This document shows, one piece after another, positions 25,736 through 34,206 of a stretch of DNA of 64,000 nt. The notes beneath the pieces are model-generated. The model had not been told where the DNA came from, did not search any database, and was given only the letters and a program-made list of their open reading frames with translations. The translations under genes were made by a program, and so were the position numbers. The DNA is from Eubacteriales bacterium (GTDB lineage: Bacteria > Bacillota > Clostridia > Lachnospirales > Lachnospiraceae). The stretch lies in NCBI GenBank assembly GCA_030536555.1, contig JAUNPU010000001.1, positions 171,814 to 235,813 of the forward strand. The letters run 5' to 3'. Position 1 is the first letter of the stretch. Every line of letters begins with the position of its first letter.

Positions 25736-26218
25736 ATGTCTGCAGGTAAGATTTTTAAATTTCATAATGATCTGGATACGGATCAGATCATCGCGTCCCA
25801 GTATCTTCTGCTTCCAACCATCGATGAGATGAAGGTACATACCTTTGAATCGTTGAATCCGGACTTCCCGAAGCAGGTGAAGCCGGGGGATTATGTGGTT
25901 GGCGGAGAGAACTTCGGCTGCGGCTCATCGAGAGAGCAGGCACCCAGCGTCTTGAAGGCACTGGGGGTGCAGGCGGTGGTTGCCAAGTCATTTGCCCGGA
26001 TCTTCTACCGGAATGCCATCAACATCGGTCTGCCGGTTATCGTGTGCAAGGATCTGCCGGATGCGGTGAAGGATGGAGACAAGATGGAGCTGTCTCTGAC
26101 AGAAGGTGTGGCGAGAGCCAATGGAACTACCTATTCCTGCACGAAGCTGCCGGAATACATGCAGCAGATTTTGAGTCAGGGCGGCCTGATTGCATCACTG
26201 AACAGGGAGGAAGCATAA
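25736..26218 (+). CDS. leuD: 3-isopropylmalate dehydratase-type small subunit (copy 1)
   Basis: A 160-residue swivel-domain subunit (KIFKFHNDLDTDQIIASQYL, GGENFGCGSSREQAP, AKSFARIFYRNAINIGLP). Together with the large subunit it isomerises 2-isopropylmalate to 3-isopropylmalate, or performs a related hydro-lyase reaction. The order is small subunit first, with only a 3-bp gap to the large subunit. A second, distinct pair follows at 27492-29269. Which pair is the true leucine enzyme cannot be decided from sequence reading alone. Confidence 0.88.
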   Translation: MSAGKIFKFHNDLDTDQIIASQYLLLPTIDEMKVHTFESLNPDFPKQVKPGDYVVGGENFGCGSSREQAPSVLKALGVQAVVAKSFARIFYRNAINIGLPVIVCKDLPDAVKDGDKMELSLTEGVARANGTTYSCTKLPEYMQQILSQGGLIASLNREEA

Positions 26219-26221
26219 GCT

Positions 26222-27472
26222 ATGGGAATGACGATTGCTGAGAAGATTATTGCGCTGGCAGCCGGTGTGCCGGAGGTCAAAGCCGGAGATATCCACACGG
26301 TCAATCTGGACCGGATGATGAGTAATGACGGAACCACCCATTTGACGGTGGACATGTATCACAACAAGTTGAAGAATCCGCGGATTGCGGACACGAAGAA
26401 GATGGTATTTATCGTGGATCACAATGTGCCTTCTGACAGTCCGAAGACGGCTGCATCTCAGAAGAAGATGCGGGAGTTTGCGAAGGAGCATAACATTGAC
26501 TTCTGGGAGGGCAAGGGCGTGTGCCACCAGATCATGATGGAGCACTATGTGTGTCCGGGCGAGCTGATCTTCGGCGCGGACAGCCATACCTGCACCTATG
26601 GCGCACTTGGCGCTTTTGGAACCGGCGTGGGCTGCACGGACCTGCTGTACGGCATGGTGACCGGAACCTCCTGGGTGCTGGTGCCGGAGACGGTGAAGTT
26701 CAATCTGGTTGGAAAGCTGCCGGAGGGTGTATATCCCCGTGATCTGATGCTGACCATCATCGGCGAGACCGGTGCCAATGGCTGCAACTATCAGGTAATG
26801 GAGTTTACCGGAGAGGGCGCACACAACTTAAGCGTCAATGACCGGATGGTGCTGTGCAATCTGGCTGTGGAGGCAGGTGCCAAGTCTGCAATCTTTGAGG
26901 CGGATGAGGTGGCGCTGGAATATCTGAAAGCCCGGGGTCGTGAGCCGAAGGCGGTATTTTCCAGTGACCCGGATGCAGTCTATGCGAGAGAGTACACCTT
27001 TGACCTGTCCAGGATTCAGCCGGTGGCTGCAAGACCGGACTTTGTGGATGATGTGGTTCCGGCGAAGGAGGTCAGCGGCGTGCGGATCGACGAGGCATTC
27101 TTAGGATCCTGCAACAACGGAAGAATTGACGATCTGCGGGTGGGCGCTGCCATTCTGAAAGGGCGGAAGGTGTCTGACCATGTGAGATTCCTGGTGGTTC
27201 CTGCCAGCCAGGAGGTGTATCTGCAGGCGCTGGAGGAAGGGCTGATTCAGACCTTCATGGAGAGCGGTGCGATCGTGATGAATCCTAACTGCAGCGTCTG
27301 CTGGGGCAGCTGTCAGGGCGTGATCGGGGAAAATGAGGTGCTGATCAGTACCGGAACGCGCAATTTCAAAGGAAGAGCGGGACATCCCAGCTCCAAGGTG
27401 TATCTGGGATCGGCGGCTACGGTGGCGGCTTCGGCGGTGAAAGGAGAGATCTGTACCGCGGATATGCTGTAA
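26222..27472 (+). CDS. leuC: 3-isopropylmalate dehydratase-type large subunit (copy 1)
   Basis: A 416-residue aconitase-family subunit. The family blocks are VDHNVPSDSPKTAASQKKMREFA, GADSHTCTYGALGAFGTGVG and FLGSCNNGRIDDL. The Fe-S ligand cysteines are in GSCNNG and in NCSVCWGSC near residue 355-362. Length fits the archaeal/clostridial LeuC type rather than the 470-residue E. coli type. It is the partner of the leuD copy just upstream. Confidence 0.88.
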   Translation: MGMTIAEKIIALAAGVPEVKAGDIHTVNLDRMMSNDGTTHLTVDMYHNKLKNPRIADTKKMVFIVDHNVPSDSPKTAASQKKMREFAKEHNIDFWEGKGVCHQIMMEHYVCPGELIFGADSHTCTYGALGAFGTGVGCTDLLYGMVTGTSWVLVPETVKFNLVGKLPEGVYPRDLMLTIIGETGANGCNYQVMEFTGEGAHNLSVNDRMVLCNLAVEAGAKSAIFEADEVALEYLKARGREPKAVFSSDPDAVYAREYTFDLSRIQPVAARPDFVDDVVPAKEVSGVRIDEAFLGSCNNGRIDDLRVGAAILKGRKVSDHVRFLVVPASQEVYLQALEEGLIQTFMESGAIVMNPNCSVCWGSCQGVIGENEVLISTGTRNFKGRAGHPSSKVYLGSAATVAASAVKGEICTADML

Positions 27473-27491
27473 AATTTTAGAAAATGAGGAA

Positions 27492-27989
27492 ATGGATATG
27501 GAACAGTTTACTGGAAAGGTCTGGGTGCTGGGGGATGATATTGATACGGATATCATTATTCCCACGGATTACCTGGCTTTGAAGACCATTGAGGATATGA
27601 AGAAGTACGGCTTCAGTCCGCTGCGGCCGGAGCTGGCGGCGCAGATTGGCGATGGAGACATCATTGTGGCAGGGAAGAACTTCGGGTGCGGCTCTTCGAG
27701 AGAGCAGGCACCGGAGGTGGTGAAGGCATTGGGGATTAAGTGTATCATCGCTAAGTCCTTTGCACGGATTTTCTTCCGCAATTCAATCAACAACGGACTG
27801 TTGCTGATCGAGCAGCCGGATCTGTATGATGATATGAAGGAAGGGGATTCCATTACAGTGACCCTGGGGCAGGATGTGGAATATAACGGGAAGAAGTATC
27901 CGATTGCGTCCCTGCCGGAGAATCTGCTTGAGATTATCAATGCCGGCGGGCTGGTGAAGGCGATGCGCAGCCGGAATGGACTGGAGTAG
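27492..27989 (+). CDS. 3-isopropylmalate dehydratase-type small subunit (copy 2)
   Basis: A 165-residue paralogue of the first small subunit (VWVLGDDIDTDIIIPTDYLALK, AGKNFGCGSSREQAP, AKSFARIFFRNSINNGLLL). The substrate-selecting loop after DTDIIIP (TDYLALKTIEDM) differs from that of copy 1 (SQYLLLPTIDEM), so the two enzymes may have different substrates. It lies 19 bp after copy 1 of the large subunit, in the same operon. Confidence 0.85.
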   Translation: MDMEQFTGKVWVLGDDIDTDIIIPTDYLALKTIEDMKKYGFSPLRPELAAQIGDGDIIVAGKNFGCGSSREQAPEVVKALGIKCIIAKSFARIFFRNSINNGLLLIEQPDLYDDMKEGDSITVTLGQDVEYNGKKYPIASLPENLLEIINAGGLVKAMRSRNGLE

Positions 27990-28021
27990 GAAATATTATT
28001 CAAAAAGGAGTGCAAGATCCA

Positions 28022-29269
28022 ATGGGACAGACAATTATAGAGAAAATCATCTCTCACAATGTCGGAAGACCGGTGAAGCCGGGGGATATTGTGACGGCGA
28101 ACGTGGACCGGGTGATGCTGGATGATATCATGATTCCGTTTATTGTAGACAAATTCAAGGAGATGGGATTTCCGAAGGTGTGGGACCCGGACAAGGTGGT
28201 GCTGATCTACGATCATCTGGTGCCGGCGAGCCAGCAGGATGATACCCGTCACTTTAAGATTGGCGATGCATTTGTGGAGGAGTACGGTATCCGGAATATT
28301 CACCGCAGCGACGGCATCTGCCATCAGCTGATGACGGAGGCGGGCTATGTGAAGCCGGGAGATGTGGTGTTCGGTACGGACAGCCATACCACCACCTACG
28401 GCTGTGTGGGCGCATTTTCCACGGGCATCGGCTACACGGAGATGGCGGCAATCCTGGGAACGGGTACGCTCTGGGTGAAGGTTCCGGAGACCATCAAGGT
28501 GGTGATTGAGGGCAATCTGCCGGATGGCGTGATGTCGAAGGACATGATCCTGCGGCTGATCGGGGATCTGGGAGCTGACGGCGCTACCTACCGGGCTCTG
28601 GAATTTACCGGCAGCGCGGTGGAGCAGATGACGGTGGCAAGCCGGATGACCATGGCGAATATGGCAATCGAGGCAGGTGCCAAGTGTGCGGTATTTACGC
28701 CGGACGAGAAGACGGCGGAGTATTGCGGGATCGAGTTGGATGAGTTCCAGAAGAGTCTGGTGGGAGACAAGGACGCGGTGTATCTGAAGACCATGACATA
28801 CCGGGCAGAGGAGCTGGTTCCGGTGATGGCATGTCCATCCCAGGTTGACAAGATCCGCAATGTCAGCGATCTTGCGGGGACGAAGATCGACCAGGTATTT
28901 ATCGGCTCCTGTACCAACGGACGACTGGAGGATCTGCAGGCGGCGGCAAAGGTGCTGGAAGGCAAAAAAGTGGCACCGTTTGTGAAGCTGATCGTGACTC
29001 CGGCAAGCCGGAAGGTTTACGAGGATGCCATTGCCTGCGGTGCCATCCGTACACTGGTGGAGGCAGGTGCAATCGTGACGCATCCGGGCTGCGGGCTGTG
29101 CTGCGGCCGTACCGGTGGTATCTTAAGCGACGGTGAGCGGGTGGTTGCCACCAACAACCGGAACTTCCTGGGAAGAATGGGAACCTCCAGGGTGGAGATT
29201 TATCTGGCTTCTCCTGCGACTGCGGCGGCATGTGCAATCGCAGGCGAGATCGTGGCAGCAAAACGATAG
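28022..29269 (+). CDS. 3-isopropylmalate dehydratase-type large subunit (copy 2)
   Basis: A 415-residue aconitase-family paralogue (YDHLVPASQQDDTRHFKIG, GTDSHTTTYGCVGAFSTGIGYTE, FIGSCTNGRLEDL, HPGCGLCCGRTGG). The three cluster cysteines are present. The substrate loop DHLVPASQQ differs clearly from copy 1 (DHNVPSDSP). Candidates besides isopropylmalate are citramalate, homoaconitate or dimethylmalate-type substrates. I chose ATG 28022 (AAGGAG 11 bp upstream). A weak hairpin overlaps the stop region. Confidence 0.85.
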   Translation: MGQTIIEKIISHNVGRPVKPGDIVTANVDRVMLDDIMIPFIVDKFKEMGFPKVWDPDKVVLIYDHLVPASQQDDTRHFKIGDAFVEEYGIRNIHRSDGICHQLMTEAGYVKPGDVVFGTDSHTTTYGCVGAFSTGIGYTEMAAILGTGTLWVKVPETIKVVIEGNLPDGVMSKDMILRLIGDLGADGATYRALEFTGSAVEQMTVASRMTMANMAIEAGAKCAVFTPDEKTAEYCGIELDEFQKSLVGDKDAVYLKTMTYRAEELVPVMACPSQVDKIRNVSDLAGTKIDQVFIGSCTNGRLEDLQAAAKVLEGKKVAPFVKLIVTPASRKVYEDAIACGAIRTLVEAGAIVTHPGCGLCCGRTGGILSDGERVVATNNRNFLGRMGTSRVEIYLASPATAAACAIAGEIVAAKR

Positions 29270-29317
29270 AAAGCACGCTGCGCGAACTTTCTATTGTCAT
29301 GAATAAGAGTGAACGTA

Positions 29318-29338
29318 AGGGGACCGGGCAGGTCCCCT
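29318..29338. other. 8-bp GC hairpin between leuC copy 2 and ybaK
   Basis: AGGGGACC (29318-29325) and GGTCCCCT (29331-29338) flank a 5-nt loop. No T-run follows. It may stabilise or partly terminate the upstream mRNA. Confidence 0.4.
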
Positions 29339-29362
29339 GAAATTGTGTATGGCAGGTGAAAC

Positions 29363-29851
29363 ATGAGAGAACGAAAGACAGAAAAGACAAATGTGATGCG
29401 TCTTCTGGATGCGGCAGGGATTGAGTACCGCACCCAGGAGTATGAAGTGGACGAGAACGACTTATCCGGGCTGCATGTGGCGCAGCAGATCGGACAGGAC
29501 CCGGACAGTGTCTTTAAGACGCTGGTGCTTAAAGGAGAGAAGACCGGGTATCTGGTATGCTGCATTCCGGTGGCAGAGGAGCTGGACTTAAAGAAGGTGG
29601 CGCGGGCGGCAGGAGACAAGAAAGTGGAGATGCTTCCCATGAGGGAGCTGCTTCCGACCACCGGTTACATCCGCGGTGGATGTTCCCCCATCGGCATGAA
29701 AAAGAAGTTCCCTACTTATATAGAAGAAACAGCAATTTTGTTCGATGAAATCGCGGTCAGTGCCGGGATTCGGGGCGCCCAGATTATCCTGAATCCGGAG
29801 GATTTAAGCCGATATGTGGAGGCAGAATATGCCTCTCTGGTGCAGGAGTGA
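29363..29851 (+). CDS. ybaK: Cys-tRNA(Pro)/aminoacyl-tRNA deacylase, YbaK/EbsC type
   Basis: A 162-residue trans-editing protein. Family signatures are VFKTLVLKG (catalytic Lys), LDLKKVARAAGDKKVEM, and GYIRGGCSPIGMKKKFPTYI (the GCSP/GxxxP active-site loop). It removes Cys wrongly attached to tRNA-Pro. It is followed by a strong terminator at 29879. Confidence 0.93.
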   Translation: MRERKTEKTNVMRLLDAAGIEYRTQEYEVDENDLSGLHVAQQIGQDPDSVFKTLVLKGEKTGYLVCCIPVAEELDLKKVARAAGDKKVEMLPMRELLPTTGYIRGGCSPIGMKKKFPTYIEETAILFDEIAVSAGIRGAQIILNPEDLSRYVEAEYASLVQE

Positions 29852-29878
29852 GGAGGGCGAAACCCCTTGAAGTGTTGA

Positions 29879-29917
29879 CATAAAAAAGAGCCGACTGGAA
29901 TCGACTCTTTTTTTATG
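29879..29917 (+). terminator. Terminator of ybaK
   Basis: AAAAAGAGCCGA pairs with TCGACTCTTTTTTT around a 6-nt loop, ending in a run of T. Confidence 0.8.
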
Positions 29918-30078
29918 TCGTTAAACTTAACAAATATGTAATATTTCTGTAACACAATAAAGTGGAATCTGTACAAAAACGGGCGGGGATAAACCGTAGA
30001 ATTTGTACAGGAAGTATAAATGACGGGGAGGCGGTAAAAAATTGGGGTGTCAGATGTGACAAAAATGTAAAAAGCTTA

Positions 30079-30108
30079 TTGACTTATTTGCCTTTCCCCC
30101 ACTATAAT
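30079..30108 (+). promoter_or_regulatory. Promoter of the SleB-type hydrolase gene
   Basis: TTGACT (30079-30084), 18 bp, TATAAT (30103-30108). The start codon is about 170 nt downstream, so the mRNA has a long 5' leader. Confidence 0.65.
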
Positions 30109-30114
30109 AACGGG

Positions 30115-30286
30115 CGTCACCACAAAACGGGCGATTTTAGGAATCTGGTCCCACTTGAGGTTAAATACGGGGGACATTTTGGGAATTGCTCATTTTGCAA
30201 CGAGAGAGGTAACGATTCAGCAGATTTGCATACGTGTTTGTCTGGGCTTTGGAGGGCGCTGAAGAGTTACGAAGAAGGGAGTATGT
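30115..30286 (+). other. Long 5' leader of the SleB-type gene, possibly structured
   Basis: The leader has several pairing possibilities: GTCCC with GGGAC around 30147-30180, TTGC/GCAA near 30188-30203, and TTCAGC/GCTGAA near 30217 and 30259. The piece ACGGGGGACATTTTGGGAAT faintly recalls the GGGGGACC...GGGGUGAAUC core of c-di-AMP (ydaO) riboswitches, which often control wall hydrolases. The conserved downstream CAGCUAACCUCG block is not there, so I do not call it a riboswitch. No protein gene is seen in 29918-30286. Confidence 0.3.
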
Positions 30287-31183
30287 ATGCTGACATTATG
30301 CTCATTTCTTCAGTCAATCTGGCAGATGATTCACATGCTGACCATGAAGGCAGTGCATGTGACCAAACGGATGTATCGTTCATCTGCAGTAATCATGACC
30401 GGTACATTTGTGGTAGCCGTGATGGTCTTCACTTCAGCCGGTTTATCAGGCGGCGGTAAGAATGCTTTGACTGCTTACGCAGAGACGCCTGCGCCGGAGG
30501 CAGAGCCGGGAGAAGAGGAAGAGACTGAGGAGATTGAACTGCTTACGGAAGCAAAAGTACAGTTTCATCTTACGGATTCAGAGTTTATTCGGGACGGACA
30601 GAGATTAGTGGGTGACACGCTGGCAAAGAGTGTGTCAGAGCAGCAGGACGTGAAGAGAGAGCGGAAGGCTGTCATTGAGAAAACAAAAGAAGAGATCCGT
30701 CTGGTAGAGGCAGAACGTGCCAGAATTGCAGCAGAGGAAGCCGCAAGGAAGGCAGAGGAAGAGAGAATCCGGAAGGCAGCTGAAGCGGTGCGGACATCCG
30801 CCGTGGTCAGTTTTTCTGACAAGGACTATGAGGTCCTGAAGCGGATCGTGCAGGCAGAGGCTGGAATCTGTGACAAGAAGGGAAAGGTACTGGTAGCCAA
30901 TGTGATCATCAACCGTGTGAAGAGCAGAAAGTTCCCCGACACGATCACGGAGGTGGTGTACCAGAGATCCCAGTTTTCTCCGGTATCCAACGGATCCATC
31001 AATACATGCAAGGTAACACAGGATACGATTGACGCGGTCAATCTGGCCCTGACCGGGGAGGACTACTCCCAGGGCGCTCTGTACTTTATGAACAGAGGCC
31101 GGTCAAGGTCCTCCAGTGTAGGCTGGTTCGACGGAAGGCTGACCTTCCTGTTCCAGCATCAGGGTCACGAGTTCTTTAAATAA
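30287..31183 (+). CDS. Secreted or membrane-anchored cell wall hydrolase, SleB/CwlJ domain
   Basis: A 298-residue protein. A basic, hydrophobic N-terminus (transmembrane or signal segment at about residues 32-55) is followed by an acidic linker and a charged coiled-coil region (KRERKAVIEKTKEEIRLVEAERARIAAEEAARK, about 110-150). The C-terminal Hydrolase_2 domain at about 175-298 has IVQAEAG, KVLVANVIINRV, FPDTITEVVYQ and ALYFMN. SleB-type enzymes cut peptidoglycan. The domain also occurs in vegetative, non-spore proteins, and the coiled coil plus linker suggests such a role here. ATG 30287 follows AGAAGGGAG. Confidence 0.82.
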   Translation: MLTLCSFLQSIWQMIHMLTMKAVHVTKRMYRSSAVIMTGTFVVAVMVFTSAGLSGGGKNALTAYAETPAPEAEPGEEEETEEIELLTEAKVQFHLTDSEFIRDGQRLVGDTLAKSVSEQQDVKRERKAVIEKTKEEIRLVEAERARIAAEEAARKAEEERIRKAAEAVRTSAVVSFSDKDYEVLKRIVQAEAGICDKKGKVLVANVIINRVKSRKFPDTITEVVYQRSQFSPVSNGSINTCKVTQDTIDAVNLALTGEDYSQGALYFMNRGRSRSSSVGWFDGRLTFLFQHQGHEFFK

Positions 31184-31190
31184 AAGAGAA

Positions 31191-32156
31191 TCAGGGATTC
31201 CAGTGGTCCGTGCCGCCAAGTACGAGGGCACGGGCGTAGAGAGCAGCTTCGGCTGGTGTGAGAGATTTCACCCAGTCGGGGCGCTTTTTTATGTCTGAGG
31301 AAGGTCCGAAGTTCTCATATTCGGCAAAGCAGGTGGTCTCATGTGCCTGGGGCTTGTTCCAGTCGTGCCAGCCTTCCTCGCGGATGTGCTCCCCGATCTC
31401 ACAGTGCAGCAGTGCCACCCTCGCGTATTCCCGCCAGGGGCGTCCGAGGTAGCAGGAGTGGGCGGGGCAGTCGCTGGTGAAGCGGCAGCCTTCCATCACG
31501 TAGCCGTAGGTCTGTCCTTCCGGGGTGGAGGGAGCGGTCACGTAGCTGTTCACCTCCCGGCCGGTGTTCTTGCAGTGAAGCTCACAGTGCTCAAAGTAGG
31601 CTGTGGCGCCGCCGAAAATAAAGTCGATATCGCCTTCTATGTAGCAGTCCCTGTAGTAATGTCTGCCGGTCAGCCGCGGCGCATGCTGCTTGGGACCGAT
31701 GAAGCCGTTTGGTTCAATCTCCCTGGGTGGAAGAGGGGCGGTGAACAGGGTGTCCTGACCTCCCAGGAAGCGGCAGTTGTCGAAGACCAGCCGGTCGCCG
31801 TCGGCGTAGAGGGCCAGTGCCTGTCCCACATCGGTGCCTTTGCCGGCGCTGTTTTCAAAGGTTAAGTTCGTGACGGTAACGTCGTGGGCGTCGATCAGGC
31901 AGGAATAGCTGCGGAAGGTACCCAGCTTTCCAATGTCCTCCTGAGGCATTCTTGCGTAAAGGTCATAGGTGAGAATGGTTTCCTCCGGGGAGTCGCCGAT
32001 CAGGGTCAGATCGGGGCGGGTGATGGTCAGCCGCTCCCGGTAGGTGCCGCTGTGAATGTACAGAGTCGCCGGACCGGTGGTGTGTGAAACCGCCTCCAGC
32101 GCTTCGGTAACTGTCCGGAAGTCTCCGGTTCCGTCGGATGCAACGTGCAGTATCAT
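31191..32156 (-). CDS. Pectinesterase (CE8), apparently cytoplasmic
   Basis: A 321-residue right-handed beta-helix enzyme. Family CE8 motifs are all present: GTYRERLTI, QALALYADGDRLVFDNC, GQDTLF, GDIDFIFGGATAYFEHC (catalytic Asp pair) and YLGRPWREYARV. It removes methyl esters from pectin fragments. There is no signal peptide, so it must act on imported oligogalacturonides or be released another way. It is the only pectin gene in the window. It converges on the SleB gene with only 7 bp between stop codons. Confidence 0.9.
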   Translation of the reverse strand: MILHVASDGTGDFRTVTEALEAVSHTTGPATLYIHSGTYRERLTITRPDLTLIGDSPEETILTYDLYARMPQEDIGKLGTFRSYSCLIDAHDVTVTNLTFENSAGKGTDVGQALALYADGDRLVFDNCRFLGGQDTLFTAPLPPREIEPNGFIGPKQHAPRLTGRHYYRDCYIEGDIDFIFGGATAYFEHCELHCKNTGREVNSYVTAPSTPEGQTYGYVMEGCRFTSDCPAHSCYLGRPWREYARVALLHCEIGEHIREEGWHDWNKPQAHETTCFAEYENFGPSSDIKKRPDWVKSLTPAEAALYARALVLGGTDHWNP

Positions 32157-32193
32157 AAAGATTCCTCCAATATATCATCTGATTTTCCAGAGA

Positions 32194-32202
32194 ATTATAC
32201 CA
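32194..32202 (-). promoter_or_regulatory. Extended -10 promoter of the pectinesterase gene
   Basis: TGGTATAAT on the minus strand, 38-46 bp before the start codon. The -35 region is poor. Confidence 0.5.
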
Positions 32203-32301
32203 CAAAACAGGCTGTTGTGACATATAAATATTGGATGCTGTATACATAGTTCAAAGCTTATGAATGCCATATGAATTTTTCTATAAATTCGGCATAATAT
32301 A

Positions 32302-32330
32302 TTGACTTTTAATTCACAAAGTGAGATAAT
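32302..32330 (+). promoter_or_regulatory. Promoter of pckA
   Basis: TTGACT (32302-32307), 17 bp, GATAAT (32325-32330), 47 bp before the start codon. Confidence 0.65.
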
Positions 32331-32377
32331 AAAAACAAATTTCGATTAAACGAAGTTTAGATTAAGGAGGATGTAGA

Positions 32378-34078
32378 ATGGCAACAAAAGCGTACTACCC
32401 TATCAGTGAGATCGGTAAGGGGAAACCAGGATTTTCCAAGACAAGAGCGATCATCGAAGCAGCATTTTATGGCAACAACGTAATCAAAGTTAATACGTTA
32501 AAAGAAGCATATGAATTAGCAAAGAATTCTCCGGGAACCATCGTGACCGATATGCCGGTATACAGAGGCGAGGAGTTTGGTCTGGAGAAGGACGCAAAGG
32601 TTCTGTTATTCAATGACGGTGCGATCACCGGACGTTATGCTACTGCACGTCGTATTGCAGGTGAGCCAGGAGTAGACTGCGAGGCACTTGATAAAGTCGC
32701 TATGGATGCTGTTTACGAGTCCCGCTGGAAAACCATGTACCATGCAGAAGTATTTGTAGGTCTGGATCCGGAGTTCATGGTAAAGGCTCATCTTCTGATT
32801 CCGGAAGGCGAGGAGAATATCATGTACAACTGGATGCTGAACTTCCAGTACATGTCTGATGAGTATGTTAAGATGTATAAGAACTCCAAAGCTGTAGGTG
32901 ACGGCAAGGAAGCTGATATCTTCATCTTCTCCGATCCGCAGTGGGTTGGTTCCGATCGTCCGAACGTATCCTTAGACTGCCTGTCTGATCCGCAGAAGAA
33001 GACTCTGTGCTACTTTAACACCGAGACCAACTGCGCATGCATTCTGGGTATGAGATACTTCGGTGAGCACAAGAAGGGCACCCTGACCATGGCATGGGCT
33101 ATCGCTAACCGCAACGGTTACGCTTCCTGCCACGGCGGACAGAAGGAGTACACCTTAGAGGACGGCAGCAAGTTCGTTGCATCCGTATACGGTCTGTCCG
33201 GATCCGGTAAGTCCACCCTGACCCATGCAAAACATGGCGGCAAGTATCCGGCTATCAAGGTTCTGCATGACGACGCATTTATCATCAATACCGATACCTG
33301 TGCATCCATCGCATTAGAGCCGACTTACTTCGATAAGACTGCTGACTACCCGACCGGCTGTGCAGACAACAAGTACCTGCTGACCGCTCAGAACTGCTCC
33401 GCAACTCTGGACGAGGATGGCAAGCTGCAGCTGGTTACCGAGGATATCCGTAACGGCAACGGCCGTGCAATCAAGTCCAAACTGTGGTCCCCGAACCGCG
33501 TGGACAAGATCGAGTCTCCGGTTAACGCTATTTTCTGGATCATGAAAGACCCGACCATTCCGCCGGTAGTAAAACTGAAAGGTGCTTCCCTGGCATCTGT
33601 TATGGGTGCAACCCTGGCTACCAAGCGTTCTTCCGCAGAGCGTCTGGCTCCTGGCGTAGATCCGAACAAGCTGGTTGTTGTTCCGTATGCAAACCCGTTC
33701 CGTACCTATCCGCTGGCTAACGACTACGAGAAGTTCAAAAAGCTGGTAGAAGAGAAGAACGTAGACTGCTACATCGTCAACACCGGTGATTTCATGGGCA
33801 AGAAGGTAAAACCGGCTGATACCCTGGGCGTACTGGAAGCAATCGTTGAGAAGAAGGCAGACTTCCATCAGTGGGGTCCGTTCTCTGACATCGAGATCAT
33901 GGATTGGGAAGGCTTCGTTCCGGATATGAACGACAAGGAGTACACCGATCAGCTGAAGGCTCGTATGAATGACCGTGTCAACGAGATCAAGGCATTCAGC
34001 ACCGAGAAGGACGGCTATGACAAGCTTCCGGATGATGCACTGGCAGCTATCCAGAAGGTAGTAGACGAGTTAAAGTAA
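32378..34078 (+). CDS. pckA: Phosphoenolpyruvate carboxykinase (ATP)
   Basis: A 566-residue enzyme interconverting oxaloacetate and PEP with ATP/ADP. The P-loop GLSGSGKSTL is at about residues 272-281, followed by the metal/substrate motif LHDDAFIIN. ENAFRT-like contacts and the ATP-type signature NPFRTYPL are present. The length is above the 530-540 typical of E. coli, as usual for the clostridial branch. In gut anaerobes it often runs toward oxaloacetate and succinate. Highly biased codon use and AAGGAGG before the start point to high expression. Confidence 0.95.
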   Translation: MATKAYYPISEIGKGKPGFSKTRAIIEAAFYGNNVIKVNTLKEAYELAKNSPGTIVTDMPVYRGEEFGLEKDAKVLLFNDGAITGRYATARRIAGEPGVDCEALDKVAMDAVYESRWKTMYHAEVFVGLDPEFMVKAHLLIPEGEENIMYNWMLNFQYMSDEYVKMYKNSKAVGDGKEADIFIFSDPQWVGSDRPNVSLDCLSDPQKKTLCYFNTETNCACILGMRYFGEHKKGTLTMAWAIANRNGYASCHGGQKEYTLEDGSKFVASVYGLSGSGKSTLTHAKHGGKYPAIKVLHDDAFIINTDTCASIALEPTYFDKTADYPTGCADNKYLLTAQNCSATLDEDGKLQLVTEDIRNGNGRAIKSKLWSPNRVDKIESPVNAIFWIMKDPTIPPVVKLKGASLASVMGATLATKRSSAERLAPGVDPNKLVVVPYANPFRTYPLANDYEKFKKLVEEKNVDCYIVNTGDFMGKKVKPADTLGVLEAIVEKKADFHQWGPFSDIEIMDWEGFVPDMNDKEYTDQLKARMNDRVNEIKAFSTEKDGYDKLPDDALAAIQKVVDELK

Positions 34079-34108
34079 GATGACAGCAGGACTGTCCGGA
34101 TATCGGAT

Positions 34109-34137
34109 TTGAATGAACGGACTGCCTGTGATATAAT
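34109..34137 (+). promoter_or_regulatory. Promoter of the HAD gene, upstream of and running into the pckA terminator
   Basis: TTGAAT (34109-34114), 17 bp, TATAAT (34132-34137). The expected start point (about 34144) lies inside the left arm of the terminator hairpin at 34140-34182. Confidence 0.65.
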
Positions 34138-34139
34138 GG

Positions 34140-34184
34140 AAGGACCGATTTCTACGGTATATGCCGCGGGAGCGGTCCTTTTCC
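34140..34184 (+). terminator. Terminator of pckA
   Basis: AAGGACCG (34140-34147) pairs with CGGTCCTT (34173-34180) and is followed by TTCC. Transcripts started from the HAD promoter lack half of the left arm, so they should escape it. Confidence 0.65.
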
Positions 34185-34206
34185 GTATAAGGAGACCACA
34201 TACACC

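Noticed and set aside
30115..30286. c-di-AMP (ydaO) riboswitch
   Set aside because: Only a short GGGGGAC...GGGAAT fragment matches; the conserved CAGCUAACCUCG region and the pseudo-symmetric core are missing.
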